From NCBI RefSeq assembly GCF_024124825.1, contig NZ_JAMXSS010000002.1:62001-126000 (forward strand): 64,000 nucleotides of DNA, read 5' to 3'. The position numbers were made by a program, and so were the translations under genes. Positions 24,264 to 33,203 of this stretch are shown piece after piece. How positions within the stretch are numbered: the first letter of the stretch is position 1; each line of letters begins with the position of its first letter. Source of the stretch: Arthrobacter sp. H16F315 (GTDB taxonomy: Bacteria; Actinomycetota; Actinomycetes; Actinomycetales; Micrococcaceae). The notes under the pieces are model-generated. The model was not told the DNA's origin. It saw only the letters and a list, made by a program, of their open reading frames with translations, and searched no databases.

Positions 24264-24374
24264 AGACGAACCAGCGTGCGGGTGGCGCCCTGCCGCGCCG
24301 ACGCCTGGTTCACGGTCGTCCGGCCCGTCATCGCAACCTTGGCGGCCTAGACATCGCAGTCTCGTAGCCAGCTG

Positions 24375-24409
24375 AATCCGGCTCCCGCCTTGGTCGCGGA
24401 AGCCGGATC
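24375..24409. terminator. Hairpin between convergent genes
   Basis: ATCCGGCT and AGCCGGAT with an inner CCGC/GCGG pairing form a stem between the channel gene and the convergent VOC gene. Confidence 0.6.
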
Positions 24410-24471
24410 ACTTCGCCTTTGCTTCGGGCGGCTGCGATGCCCTGCGTCGTTGATCGGAGCCAGACTCCGGC

Positions 24472-24852
24472 CTAACCGCGCTGGGCGATGTTGATGATGT
24501 TGCCCTCGCTATCCAGGAACCAGGCTGCCTTCCCCCAGGATCCCGTCGCGATGCCGTTCTCCGTCTTCAGCCCGGGAAAATCGTAGTCTTCGAAGACGAC
24601 ACCGCGGCCTCGCAGTTCCTCCAACTCGCCTTCGAGATTATCCGTTTCCCAGCCCATCTGGGTGTTCTTGGCCGACCCGGCATTATCCGTCGGGTAAACG
24701 AGGAAGCGGGTTCCTTGGCCGCAGCTGTACCTGAGGCTGCCGTCCTCCATGGATTCGTCGGGTTCGATTCCCAGCTTGTCCCGGTAGAACTCCTTCGCCC
24801 TGTTGATGTCCTTCGCGGGGAGGACAGCCACGATGTTTGAATCCTTGAGCAT
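24472..24852 (-). CDS. VOC-family (glyoxalase/bleomycin-resistance fold) protein
   Basis: 126 residues, one full pair of beta-alpha-beta-beta-beta modules: MLKDSNIVAVLPAKDINRAK, EFYRDKLGIEPDES, then GWETDNLEGELEELRGRGVV and AAWFLDSEGNIINIAQRG. The ending SEGNIINI carries the usual metal-ligand position as Asn/Ile rather than a clear Glu, so metal binding is uncertain. The ATG at 24852 is preferred to the longer frame because of AAGGGAATC just before it and because the family starts here. Substrate unknown. Confidence 0.8.
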   Translation of the reverse strand: MLKDSNIVAVLPAKDINRAKEFYRDKLGIEPDESMEDGSLRYSCGQGTRFLVYPTDNAGSAKNTQMGWETDNLEGELEELRGRGVVFEDYDFPGLKTENGIATGSWGKAAWFLDSEGNIINIAQRG

Positions 24853-25290
24853 GATGATTCCCTTCAGTGCGTTGATGAGCGCAGGGATGGCATTGCCCCC
24901 CGGTTTCGGTCTCCGGAATCCTTGTCCGGACGCCGTGACTGCCCCTTGCGCCCAGCCGGGGCGGCCACCTGGGACCCTTGAACGCCGCGCCACCCCATCA
25001 CCATCGCGAAGGGTCCCCGAAGCTTATGTGGCCATTATGGACCGCTTTGGTCCTTCGGAAAATGGCTGGCTGGCACCCGGCCAACGTCCTGAGCGCAGGG
25101 CCGCCGTGCCGGCCGCGCCGCTTCCGTCAGCACGCCCGATGCTCCCCCAGGCGACCGGGAAACCGTCGTAGGCCCTGCACCGCAACGGATGGACCGAGTC
25201 GTTCGATAACTTGCAGGCGGTATTAGGTAGTCGCACCTGACAACGCCGTCTGCTGCTGCGCTGCTGGGCCAAGCGTGGCAGAGTGCTGCC
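24853..25290. other. 438-base intergenic region, nothing recognised
   Basis: Divergent promoter region between the VOC and DinB genes. Open frames here lack coding character, and no hairpin, repeat or RNA gene was recognised. Confidence 0.4.
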
Positions 25291-26079
25291 ATGGCAGCTT
25301 TCAGTCAGTCCGATGACCTCCGGGGCGCAAAATTCACCGACGTGAACCTGCGCGGAGCCCGGTTCGTCCGCTCCGACCTGTCCGGCGCCGTGCTGCGCGG
25401 GGTGGACGTGGCCGGGGCGGAGATCGATGCGCCGTGGCTGTTCGATGGCGGGGACGCCCTGCTGGTCAACGGCGTCGACGTCGTCCCGTTTGTCGAGGCC
25501 GAACTGAACCGCCGCTTTCCCGGCCGCGCCGAAAGACGCGCAGCTTACCCCGACGGTCTTCGTGCGGCGTGGACGGTGCTGGAGCGGACCTGGGCGACTG
25601 CGCTGGAGCGGGCCGCGGCCATGCCGGCGGGCACGGTGGATATCTCGGTGGATGGTGAGTGGTCCTTCGCCCGGACACTCCGGCATCTGGTGATGGCCAC
25701 CGACACGTGGCTTCGCAAGGCAATCCTGGAAATCGATCAGCCCTATCACCGGCTCGGTCAGCCGAACGTGGAATACGCATCCGACGGCTACGACACCTCG
25801 GTCTTCACCCCGGACGCACCCTCCTACCAGCAGGTGCTGGAAGTGCGCGCCGGCCGCCAGGCCATGGTGCGCAACTACCTCGCCGCGCTCACCCAGGAGC
25901 AGCTGTCCGGGGCCCGCACGAACCCCTGGGCCCCCGGGCAAGCCGAGACGGTACTCGCCTGCCTGCATACGATCTTCGACGAAGAATGGGAGCACCTCCG
26001 CTACGCCGTCCGTGACCTGGACGTGATCGAGGCAGCGATTCCCACCCCAGCACCCGCGAACGGCAGAATGGAACCATGA
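25291..26079 (+). CDS. DinB-family protein with N-terminal pentapeptide repeats
   Basis: 262 residues. Residues 8-45 are pentapeptide-like (LRGAKFTDVNLRGARFVRSD, LSGAVLRGVDVAGAEID), forming a short right-handed helix. Residues about 95-245 are a four-helix DinB/YfiT-type bundle with FARTLRHLVMATDTWLRKAI and TVLACLHTIFDEEWEHLRYA. The three His (LRH, CLH, EEWEH) are arranged like the DinB metal triad. DinB proteins are often thiol-dependent transferases. The stop overlaps the start of the phosphatase gene (ATGA), so the two are co-translated. Confidence 0.85.
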   Translation: MAAFSQSDDLRGAKFTDVNLRGARFVRSDLSGAVLRGVDVAGAEIDAPWLFDGGDALLVNGVDVVPFVEAELNRRFPGRAERRAAYPDGLRAAWTVLERTWATALERAAAMPAGTVDISVDGEWSFARTLRHLVMATDTWLRKAILEIDQPYHRLGQPNVEYASDGYDTSVFTPDAPSYQQVLEVRAGRQAMVRNYLAALTQEQLSGARTNPWAPGQAETVLACLHTIFDEEWEHLRYAVRDLDVIEAAIPTPAPANGRMEP

Positions 26080-26660
26080 CCCTCACAACGTTCGCGCTCA
26101 TCCGTCATGGCCAGACCGACTGGAATGCACAGCGCCGGCTGCAGGGAGCCACCGACATTCCGCTCAACGACGTCGGCCGCGGCCAGGCCCGGGACGCCGT
26201 CGCCGTGGTGTCCGGCTATAAGTGGGACGCGGTGGTGTCCTCGCCGCTGAGCCGGGCCGCGGAAACCGCGGAGCTGATCGCCGGCGGGCTGGGGCTCGCC
26301 GTCAACCGCCATGTGCCCGAACTCGCCGAGCGCAGCTTCGGCGACGCCGAGGGCCTGCAGGACGGGCCCGAACTGGAGGCCCTGCGCATCCCCGGTGGAT
26401 TCCGTGGCGCCGAGACTGAGGACCAGGCGGCAAGGCGCGGACTCCTGGCGCTGGAAACCCTGGCCGAGGAATTCCGCGGCGGCCGCATCCTGGTAGTCGC
26501 CCACGGCACGCTGATCCGGCTGAGCCTGAACCGTGCGATCGGACGCCAGCTCGAGCGCATCAACAACGCCGCGCTGAACCTCGCCCACCACCACCCGGCC
26601 GACGGCTGGCAGCTCGAATACCTCAACGGCGCACCGGTGACGGCCGCGGCGCTGAGCTGA
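26076..26660 (+). CDS. Histidine phosphatase family protein
   Basis: 194 residues. The phosphoglycerate-mutase-type signature is LIRHGQTDWNAQRRLQG at the N-terminus with the catalytic RHG, and the second His lies in VVAHGTLIRL near residue 146. SSPLSRAAETAELIAGG and ERSFGDAEG complete the active-site set. It is a cytosolic phosphatase of the cobC/gpmB kind; the substrate cannot be deduced. It is coupled to the DinB gene by a four-base overlap. Confidence 0.9.
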   Translation: MTLTTFALIRHGQTDWNAQRRLQGATDIPLNDVGRGQARDAVAVVSGYKWDAVVSSPLSRAAETAELIAGGLGLAVNRHVPELAERSFGDAEGLQDGPELEALRIPGGFRGAETEDQAARRGLLALETLAEEFRGGRILVVAHGTLIRLSLNRAIGRQLERINNAALNLAHHHPADGWQLEYLNGAPVTAAALS

Positions 26661-26805
26661 GCGCCGCACTGCCGCCGGCCGGCCCCGCCGACGAACTGTT
26701 CACCCGCGGTCCAGTCCCCCGAGGACACCAGTCCATGTTCCTTCCCTAAGGTTGTCGGGTCGCCGGCGCAGCGCCGGCACCCGTCACCCAGGAGGAACCA
26801 CCACC

Positions 26806-27882
26806 ATGCGCACAGTCCTGACCGCCGCGGCCGCCGCCGCACTCATCGCCTCCCTGGCGAGCCCCGCCGTCGCCGCTCCAGCCGCCACCTCACCCGCCGA
26901 AGCAGCCTCCGCGCCGACGTCGAACGCCGCCGGCACAGCCGAGACGAAAACGAACGAGCGCAACGGGTCCTTTGACCTGCAGGCACACCGCGGAGGCCGC
27001 GGCGAGTGGACCGAGGAATCCCTGGCTGCCTTCGCCAACTCGCTGGCGCTGGGAGTGACCACCCTGGAACTGGACACCCACCTCACCAGCGACGGCAAGA
27101 TCATCGTCTGGCACGACGACACCATCCAGGCAGACAAATGCCAGGACACCGCACCGGCCACGCCGGGCGACGCCGGCTTCCCGTATGTCGGCGATCGGGT
27201 TGCCGAACTGTCGCTCGCCCAGATCAAAACACTTGACTGCGGGTTCACCCAGCTCAAGGGGTTCCCCGAACAGGACGTGGTCGAGGGCAACCGGATCGCC
27301 GAGCTCAAGGACGTGTTTGGGCTGGTCCGCGACGCCAACGCCAAAAAGGTCCGCTTCAACATCGAGACCAAGGTGGAGGACGGGAAGTCCGGCGGCGCGG
27401 GCATGGTGGCCCTGACCAGGGCCGTGGTCGCGGAGATCCAGGCCTCCGGCATGGCGGAGCGAAGCACCGTGCAGTCGTTCGACTGGTCCTCGCTGAACCT
27501 GACCAAGAAGATCGCCCCGGAGCTGCCGCTGGTTGCCCTTTCCAGCGGCGACGCCTGGCTTGAGGTCGGCCGGCCCGGCGCCAGCCCCAATCTCGGCGGC
27601 ATCGACATCGACACCTACGGCGGATCCCTCGCCCAGGCGGCCGCGGCCCAGGGCTACAACGCCATCTCCCCCACGTTCCGTTCCGTCACGCCCGGAATGA
27701 TCACGGAGGCCCACGGTCTCGGACTGCCGGTCATCCCCTGGACGGTCAACACCACGGCTGATATCAACCGGCTGATGGACCTCGGCGTGGACGGCATCAT
27801 CAGCGACTACCCCACCCGGCTGCGCGCCGTGATGGAAGAGCGCGGAATGAAGCTCCCGAAGGCATACTCGCCGAAGGTTTAA
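26806..27882 (+). CDS. Secreted glycerophosphodiester phosphodiesterase
   Basis: 358 residues with a Sec signal peptide (MRTVLTAAAAAALIASLASP, cleavage probably after AVAA) and a GDPD TIM barrel: LQAHRGGRGEWTEESLAAF, TLELDTHLTSDGKIIVWHDD, FNIETKVED and PVIPWTVNT. The first HRG and the E-x-D and H residues form the metal and catalytic site. It splits deacylated phospholipids into glycerol phosphate and alcohol outside the cell. The start follows AGGAGGAA; longer frames lack the signal peptide. A hairpin follows the stop. Confidence 0.9.
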   Translation: MRTVLTAAAAAALIASLASPAVAAPAATSPAEAASAPTSNAAGTAETKTNERNGSFDLQAHRGGRGEWTEESLAAFANSLALGVTTLELDTHLTSDGKIIVWHDDTIQADKCQDTAPATPGDAGFPYVGDRVAELSLAQIKTLDCGFTQLKGFPEQDVVEGNRIAELKDVFGLVRDANAKKVRFNIETKVEDGKSGGAGMVALTRAVVAEIQASGMAERSTVQSFDWSSLNLTKKIAPELPLVALSSGDAWLEVGRPGASPNLGGIDIDTYGGSLAQAAAAQGYNAISPTFRSVTPGMITEAHGLGLPVIPWTVNTTADINRLMDLGVDGIISDYPTRLRAVMEERGMKLPKAYSPKV

Positions 27883-27898
27883 CGGAACCACAACGGCG

Positions 27899-27927
27899 GC
27901 GGGCGGCCGCGTCCCGGGGCCGCCCGC
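27899..27927 (+). terminator. Hairpin after glycerophosphodiesterase gene
   Basis: GCGGGCGGCC pairs with GGCCGCCCGC (10 bp) around GCGTCCCGG, 17 bases after the stop. Confidence 0.8.
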
Positions 27928-28057
27928 GTCAGCCGAGCGGCGTCTAAGCGTCATTGGCGCTAAGTTTGAGGGATCCCGGCACTTCGCGGGCGTGACGTTC
28001 GTTCGTTAGGTGACCAGCCCCCGCCGACCATACCGGCCGACACAAAAATGAGGCACC

Positions 28058-29254
28058 ATGCAAGTCCCCGCCATTGTTTGGATATTCACGATCATCGGAA
28101 TAGTGGGCCTGCTGGCCTTCGACTTCTTCTTCCACGTACGCAAGGCCCACACCCCCACCCTCAGGGAATCGGCCATCTGGTCATCGATCTACGTCAGCAT
28201 CGCCCTGCTGTTCGGCGTTGGTGTGCTGGTTTTCGGCGGTGCCACCATGGGCACGGAGTACTTCGCCGGTTACGTCACGGAGAAGGCCCTCTCGGTCGAT
28301 AATCTCTTCGTCTTCCTCATCATTATGGCCAGTTTCCGGGTGCCCCGCGCCGATCAGCAGAAGGTGCTGCTGTTCGGGATCGTCTTCTCGCTGATTGCGC
28401 GCACCGCGTTCATCTTGCTCGGCGCCGCCCTGATCAACAGCTTCTCCTGGGTGTTCTACATCTTCGGCCTAATTCTGCTGCTCACGGCCGGCAACCTGCT
28501 GCGGCCGGATTCGCACGACGACGACTCCGACGGGCTGATCGTCCGTCTGGCCAAGAAGTTCCTGCCCGCGTCCTCGCACTACGACGGCGACAAGATGTTC
28601 ACGCTCGTAAACGGCAAACGCGTCCTCACCCCGATGCTCCTGGTGATGGTGGCCATCGGCGGGACGGATATCCTGTTTGCGCTTGACTCGATCCCGGCCA
28701 TCTTTGGCCTGACCCAGAACGTCTATATTGTTTTCACCGCCACCGCGTTCTCGCTGATGGGGCTGCGCCAGCTGTTCTTCCTGATCGACGGGCTGCTGGA
28801 CCGGCTGATCTACCTCTCCTACGGCCTCGCCGCCGTCCTGGGCTTCATCGGCGTCAAACTCGTCCTGCACGCCCTCCACGAGAACAACCTGCCGTTTATC
28901 AACGACGGCGAACACGTCAGCGTCCTCGAGGTCAGCACCGGCGCCTCGCTGCTGGTCATCCTCGGAGTCCTCACCGTCACCATCCTGGCCTCCGTCTTCA
29001 GCCCCAAGGGCAAGGCCAAGAACGCGGTCTCCGGCGCCAAGAGGCACGCCACTGACTACCTGGACCTCAGCTACGAAACCGACATCGCGGAACGGGACGC
29101 GATCTTCACCAAGATGGTCAGCGAAGAAGAGCAGCTGCGGACGCTGCCGGAGAAGTACAAGCGGCTCATCCACCATGAAACCGAGTTCCTGGATCTCCTC
29201 CACCGCGCCCATGCCGAGCACGACAAGGCCCTGGAGCGGAACGCCCGCGGCTAA
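28058..29254 (+). CDS. TerC-family integral membrane protein
   Basis: 398 residues with about nine transmembrane helices. The TerC pattern is visible in YVTEKALSVDNLFVFLIIMA (acidic residues within helices) and GGTDILFALDSIPAIFGLTQ, which hold the conserved Glu/Asp that bind metal. Members export or handle manganese and are linked to tellurite tolerance and protein metalation during secretion. The C-terminal 100 residues are cytosolic and charged. The 130-base leader after the terminator shows no clear yybP-ykoY manganese riboswitch. Confidence 0.9.
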   Translation: MQVPAIVWIFTIIGIVGLLAFDFFFHVRKAHTPTLRESAIWSSIYVSIALLFGVGVLVFGGATMGTEYFAGYVTEKALSVDNLFVFLIIMASFRVPRADQQKVLLFGIVFSLIARTAFILLGAALINSFSWVFYIFGLILLLTAGNLLRPDSHDDDSDGLIVRLAKKFLPASSHYDGDKMFTLVNGKRVLTPMLLVMVAIGGTDILFALDSIPAIFGLTQNVYIVFTATAFSLMGLRQLFFLIDGLLDRLIYLSYGLAAVLGFIGVKLVLHALHENNLPFINDGEHVSVLEVSTGASLLVILGVLTVTILASVFSPKGKAKNAVSGAKRHATDYLDLSYETDIAERDAIFTKMVSEEEQLRTLPEKYKRLIHHETEFLDLLHRAHAEHDKALERNARG

Positions 29255-29288
29255 ACCCAGCAGCCGGCGCGGTGCGGGCAAAAGGCCG

Positions 29289-30272
29289 CTAGGACAGCCG
29301 GCGGGACAATAGCGTCGGCTGTCCGTGCCTGCTGCGGGTCTTTGAGGCGTACATATCGGCATCGGCCCGGCGCAGCAACTCCTCGGCCGTTTCGGTGTCT
29401 CCGTTGCTGATCGCCACGCCGATGGCAAGTCCCACCTGCAGTTCGGCCCCGTCGACCATAACGGGTGGTGCCAGCGAATCCAGTACACGCAACGCCACTC
29501 GTTCCACATCGTCGACGGTGGCCGGACCGGCGACCAACACCACGAATTCGTCGCCGCTGTAGCGCGCGGCCGTGTCGACGCCGCGGATCGCTCCGGCCAG
29601 CCGCGCGGCAACCTGGCAGAGTACCTGGTCGCCGGCGGCGTGGCCCATTGAGTCATTGACGGTCTTGAAGCCGTTGACGTCGCAGAACAGCAGGCCTACC
29701 TCCCCGCCGTCGTGCACTGCGGCGGCCAGGGCCATCCCCAGCCGGTCATCGAACAACGCCCGGTTCGGCAGCCCGGTCAGCGAATCATGCATCGCCGCGT
29801 ACCGTGCTTCCGCCAGCAGCCGTGCCCGGTCCGCCTCGGCGGCCTCGAGCTTACGCATCGCGGCCGCGAGTTCACGCTCGTAGAGCCGGCGTTCCGGGGC
29901 GCTGAAGAGGACGATGCGGTCCAGCTCGGGCGCATTCGCCGCGGTGCGGGACCGCGCAGCAGCGAGAAGTACCGGCAGCCGGGTGCCGTTGGCGCCAATG
30001 ATCTGGACGGAGAGTTCGGTCAGCACCCCGGTGGCGTCCAGCTCCGGCATCGCGTGGGTCAGGTACATAATCCGGTCACCGGCCGGCATCAGCCGCAGCA
30101 GGCTTGAACCCACCAGCTCGGCGCGGGATTTGCCGGTCCAGTCGCAGAGCGTCCGGTTCGCCTCCACAATGGTCCCGTCCGGCAGGGTTAGCAGGTACCC
30201 GGCCGGCGCGGCATGGAACAGCGCCGCGAAATCCGTGCGGCCCGCCGGCTGGGGCTCCGGCGCGGCGTTCAC
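29289..30272 (-). CDS. PAS-GGDEF diguanylate cyclase
   Basis: 327 residues. PAS domain about 12-115 (FAALFHAAPAGYLLTLPDGT, IVEANRTLCDWTGKSRAELV), a helical linker 128-155 and a GGDEF domain 155-325 (HDSLTGLPNRALFDDRL, LLFCDVNGFKTVNDSMGHAA). The signature reads ARYSGDEFV, with Ser in the first Gly position, a change tolerated in some active cyclases. The inhibitory RxxD (RGVD) stands five residues before it, so product feedback is expected. It should make cyclic di-GMP in response to a PAS signal. The GTG start overlaps the stop of the RsbQ-like gene. Confidence 0.88.
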   Translation of the reverse strand: MNAAPEPQPAGRTDFAALFHAAPAGYLLTLPDGTIVEANRTLCDWTGKSRAELVGSSLLRLMPAGDRIMYLTHAMPELDATGVLTELSVQIIGANGTRLPVLLAAARSRTAANAPELDRIVLFSAPERRLYERELAAAMRKLEAAEADRARLLAEARYAAMHDSLTGLPNRALFDDRLGMALAAAVHDGGEVGLLFCDVNGFKTVNDSMGHAAGDQVLCQVAARLAGAIRGVDTAARYSGDEFVVLVAGPATVDDVERVALRVLDSLAPPVMVDGAELQVGLAIGVAISNGDTETAEELLRRADADMYASKTRSRHGQPTLLSRRLS

Positions 30273-31102
30273 GTGCCGCTCTGCAGGTAGCCCAGGATGG
30301 CGGCCGCTGTCTCCTCGGGCGCGCTGGCCTGCGGGAAGTGTCCCTTGGCGGCCAGGGTTTTGAGTGTGCCCTGCGGCAGCCGTTCGAGCAGGTAGTCGCC
30401 GATGTGCGCCGGGGTCACCACGTCATCGGTGGTCTGCAGGATCAGGACCGGAATCCCGACGTCGGCCAGCCGGTGCCGGACATCGGACAGGAACGCCACC
30501 CGGGCGAAGTCACGGCCCACCGCGGGGGTGATCCGGCCGAAGCTGCCCCGGATTTCGGCACCGAGTTCGGCGGATTCCGGATTGTTCAAAAACACCGGAG
30601 CCATCGAGTTGGCCCAGACCAGGTAGTTGGCGTCGAGGGATTCAAACAGTTCATCGAGCTCGTCGCTGGTGAAGCCGCCGGTGTACCCGTCGTCGGGGTG
30701 ATCCAGGTAGCTCGGCGACGCCGTCAGCAGCACCAGCCTGCTCAGCCGCGGGCCCCCGTTCTCGTTCGTGGCGGTGGCCTCGCGGGCGGCGGCCTCGATG
30801 GCCATCATGGAGCCCACGCTGTGGCCCACCAGGGTCACCTCGCGCAGGTCCAGTTCCGTGCAGATGTTCAGCAGGTCCGTCACGTAGGGGCCGATGCTGG
30901 AGTACTTCCCGGCATCATAGGCGCCTTTGTCAGACCCGCCGGACCCCACGTGGTCAAAAAGCACCACCCGGTAGGTGTCCGTGAAATAGGGCAGGACCTT
31001 TCCCCACATCTTTTGATCGGTGCCAAAACCGTGGGCGAACATCAGTACCGGACCCTGCTCGGGTCCGGTGATCTGGACGTTGCTGCGTGCTGAAACCGTC
31101 AT
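30269..31102 (-). CDS. RsbQ-like alpha/beta hydrolase
   Basis: 277 residues with the alpha/beta-hydrolase fold: FAHGFGTDQKMWGKVLPYF, VVLFDHVGSGGSD, nucleophile GHSVGS, acid in LILQTTDDVVTP and His in AAKGHFPQASAPEE. HGFGxDQxxW, FDHVGSGxSD and the AYD-KYSS segment are the hallmarks of the RsbQ/KAI2 branch, which binds a small ligand and hands the signal to a partner PAS protein in Bacillus stress signalling. The neighbour here is also a PAS protein, with a GGDEF output, and the two genes overlap, so the pair probably forms one sensing unit. Confidence 0.88.
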   Translation of the reverse strand: MTVSARSNVQITGPEQGPVLMFAHGFGTDQKMWGKVLPYFTDTYRVVLFDHVGSGGSDKGAYDAGKYSSIGPYVTDLLNICTELDLREVTLVGHSVGSMMAIEAAAREATATNENGGPRLSRLVLLTASPSYLDHPDDGYTGGFTSDELDELFESLDANYLVWANSMAPVFLNNPESAELGAEIRGSFGRITPAVGRDFARVAFLSDVRHRLADVGIPVLILQTTDDVVTPAHIGDYLLERLPQGTLKTLAAKGHFPQASAPEETAAAILGYLQSGT

Positions 31103-31207
31103 GGCCCGGTGATGCCGCCTGTCTGATGGAAAGGGAGGTCCGGTTCACCCCAGTCGCCGGACCACGTTAGCCGGATGCTTCGATGCGAAGTCCGGCCCTC
31201 GAAAATG

Positions 31208-31450
31208 CTAGCCCTCGGCAGGAGCGTTCGTTGCATTCTCCGGAATGATGCCCCGCGGTTCGGAGCGCTCATTGCTGCGCCGGATCCAGTCCGAAACGTA
31301 GACCTTCGGCAGGATTTTAGCCACCGCCAAGGCCACGTACATCACGGTGTTGATGGCCACAAACGCCGCCAAGGCCGCGAAGGCATCGCTTTCGAGCAGT
31401 GCGTGCGGCAGCAGGATGCCCGCCGGGACCGTCAGGTGGTTCGTGATCAT
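31208..31450 (-). CDS. Small membrane protein following the glycosyltransferase
   Basis: 80 residues with hydrophobic stretches at about 8-30 and 30-48 (AFAALAAFVAINTVMYVALA) and a charged tail (DWIRRSNERSEPRG). Unknown family. Its ATG at 31450 overlaps the stop of the GT2 gene by four bases, so it is co-translated and probably assists or anchors the glycosyltransferase. Longer frames upstream run inside that gene and are not used. Confidence 0.7.
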   Translation of the reverse strand: MITNHLTVPAGILLPHALLESDAFAALAAFVAINTVMYVALAVAKILPKVYVSDWIRRSNERSEPRGIIPENATNAPAEG

Positions 31451-32973
31451 GGGTGGCTCCCCGGGGTGGTGGGCATGGCGGCGGTTTTTGCTGCGGCGGA
31501 CGACGCCGGGTGCTGCACGTGCTTCCACGCAGCCTGCCGCCCCACGGACAGATCGATAACACCCTTGACGTAGACGAAGTTCAGGTACATATCAAAGATC
31601 AGTTCCGGGAAGATCAGCACCGCCAGCAGCCGTCCGCGCCAGCCTGCCCGCCAGACTGTCACCACACGTTCCACAGTGAAAATCGCCCCCAGGCCCAGCC
31701 AGAACGGAAACCAGACCCACTCGTCCAGGGCAAGCAGCATCAGCATGATCAACAGCAGGTAGGACCCCAAGGCGATCACACCATAGCCAATACCGAGCTG
31801 CTGCGCCCAATACCGCATGGTCTGCGGCGTGATCCCGTAGGCCCCGAGGTTCTCCAGGGCGCCGCGCTGCCAGCGCAGCCGCTGCGCCCAGAGGGTGCGC
31901 CACGTGGGCATCAGCTCGGTGACCACAGTGCATTCCTGCGGCGAAATCATCAGTCCGCCGAGCGACTTCAGCGCAATCGTCAGCTCGTTGTCCTCGGTCA
32001 GTGCCGCCGTGTCATAGACGTCCCCGTGCTTACCGGGCAGGGACAACCCGCGGCCTTGCGCCACCGCCCGCAGCGCCGCCGGGCGGAATACCGAGGCGGT
32101 GCCGGTCAAAACAAACACCCGGCCCCGCCGCCGTCGCATGTCCCTGGCGTAACGGACGTATTCATTGCGCTGGAACTGGCCCAGCATGCCGTGGCCTTCC
32201 TCACCGTAGAAGAGGCCGCCCACGGCCATCAGCGCCCGGTCCTGGCTGAGCCGGCGGACCGCGGATTCCAGGAATCCGTCGTCGAGCTGGGTGTCGGCGT
32301 CCATGATCATCACGACGTCGTTGTCCCCCAGTCCGGGCAGGACCTGGCTCAGCACCTGGTTCAGCGCTCCGCCCTTTTTGTGGGTGTTCCCCACTGTTTC
32401 GAAGACTTCGACGCCGGCAGCCCGGCAGGCAGCCACGGATCCGTCGGTGCAGTTGTCCGCAACAACGATGATCTTTTCGGGCGGGTGCGACTGGTCCATC
32501 AGTGACGCCAAGGTCAGCGGCAGCGAAGCTTCCTCGTTATGGGCGGGGATGAGCACCGTCACCGTGACCGGTCCGGCGTAGACTCCGCGCGTCGCCGCCA
32601 TAATGACTTTGGGCGCCAAGGGTTTGGTGTTGATGTTCAGCGAGCGGCGGCTGCGGTTACCGATCCGTTGCTCCAGCAGTGCCACCCCGGCCGCGAGGGC
32701 CAGGGCGACGGCGATCGCAGCGGTAATCACCCGCGGCGCCGGGGCTTCGGTGGCGTAGAGCACCTTCCAGAGACCGAAGACGAGCCCTTCAACCGGCGCC
32801 TCGGAGGACATTGCGCCCCCCGCGGACACCAACGTCAGGAGCGCGGCAGCCGCCGCCACAACGGACCCCGCGATCAGCAGGCCGGCGGAGCGGGAACTGC
32901 TCCCGCCGGCGTCCGGGGACCGGCGCTTGCGGGGCCTCCGGTCGCGCTCACGGGGTTCACGGTTATTTGTCAT
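31447..32973 (-). CDS. Processive family-2 glycosyltransferase
   Basis: 508 residues. Transmembrane helices at about 29-50 and 80-100 precede a GT2 catalytic domain (VTVLIPAHNEEASLPLTLAS, VVADNCTDGSVAACRAAG, VVMIMDADTQLDDGF with the DxD, ALTEDNELTIALKSLGG with the ED base and QRLRWQRG). Three to four more helices follow (GYGVIALGSYLLLIMLMLLA onward). The D, DxD, ED, Q/RxxRW set is that of membrane polysaccharide synthases such as cellulose, hyaluronan or poly-GlcNAc synthases. The polymer is not predictable. It is the first gene of a two-gene unit. Confidence 0.9.
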   Translation of the reverse strand: MTNNREPRERDRRPRKRRSPDAGGSSSRSAGLLIAGSVVAAAAALLTLVSAGGAMSSEAPVEGLVFGLWKVLYATEAPAPRVITAAIAVALALAAGVALLEQRIGNRSRRSLNINTKPLAPKVIMAATRGVYAGPVTVTVLIPAHNEEASLPLTLASLMDQSHPPEKIIVVADNCTDGSVAACRAAGVEVFETVGNTHKKGGALNQVLSQVLPGLGDNDVVMIMDADTQLDDGFLESAVRRLSQDRALMAVGGLFYGEEGHGMLGQFQRNEYVRYARDMRRRRGRVFVLTGTASVFRPAALRAVAQGRGLSLPGKHGDVYDTAALTEDNELTIALKSLGGLMISPQECTVVTELMPTWRTLWAQRLRWQRGALENLGAYGITPQTMRYWAQQLGIGYGVIALGSYLLLIMLMLLALDEWVWFPFWLGLGAIFTVERVVTVWRAGWRGRLLAVLIFPELIFDMYLNFVYVKGVIDLSVGRQAAWKHVQHPASSAAAKTAAMPTTPGSHP

Positions 32974-33203
32974 ATTTGGCTCCAGCCACCTAAACAGTCA
33001 ATCTCCAGCAGGATCAACCTCCCGGCAGGCCTACCGGCTGCCTCGAACTGTTCGGTGCCATCGGCTCCGGCGGATGGGGCGTACGCCTTGTTGTTACGCC
33101 ACCGTGACATCCAACCACCACCGCCGGTCAGCTTGTCGATTGTTGTCATCCTACCGGCGAAGCTTGTCATCTGCCGCAGTATTTCCGCGTATTTCCGTCA
33201 CGT

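Noticed and set aside
27883..28057. yybP-ykoY manganese riboswitch before terC
   Set aside because: Expected by association with TerC, but the conserved sequence blocks were not found; only a terminator hairpin of the previous gene is present.
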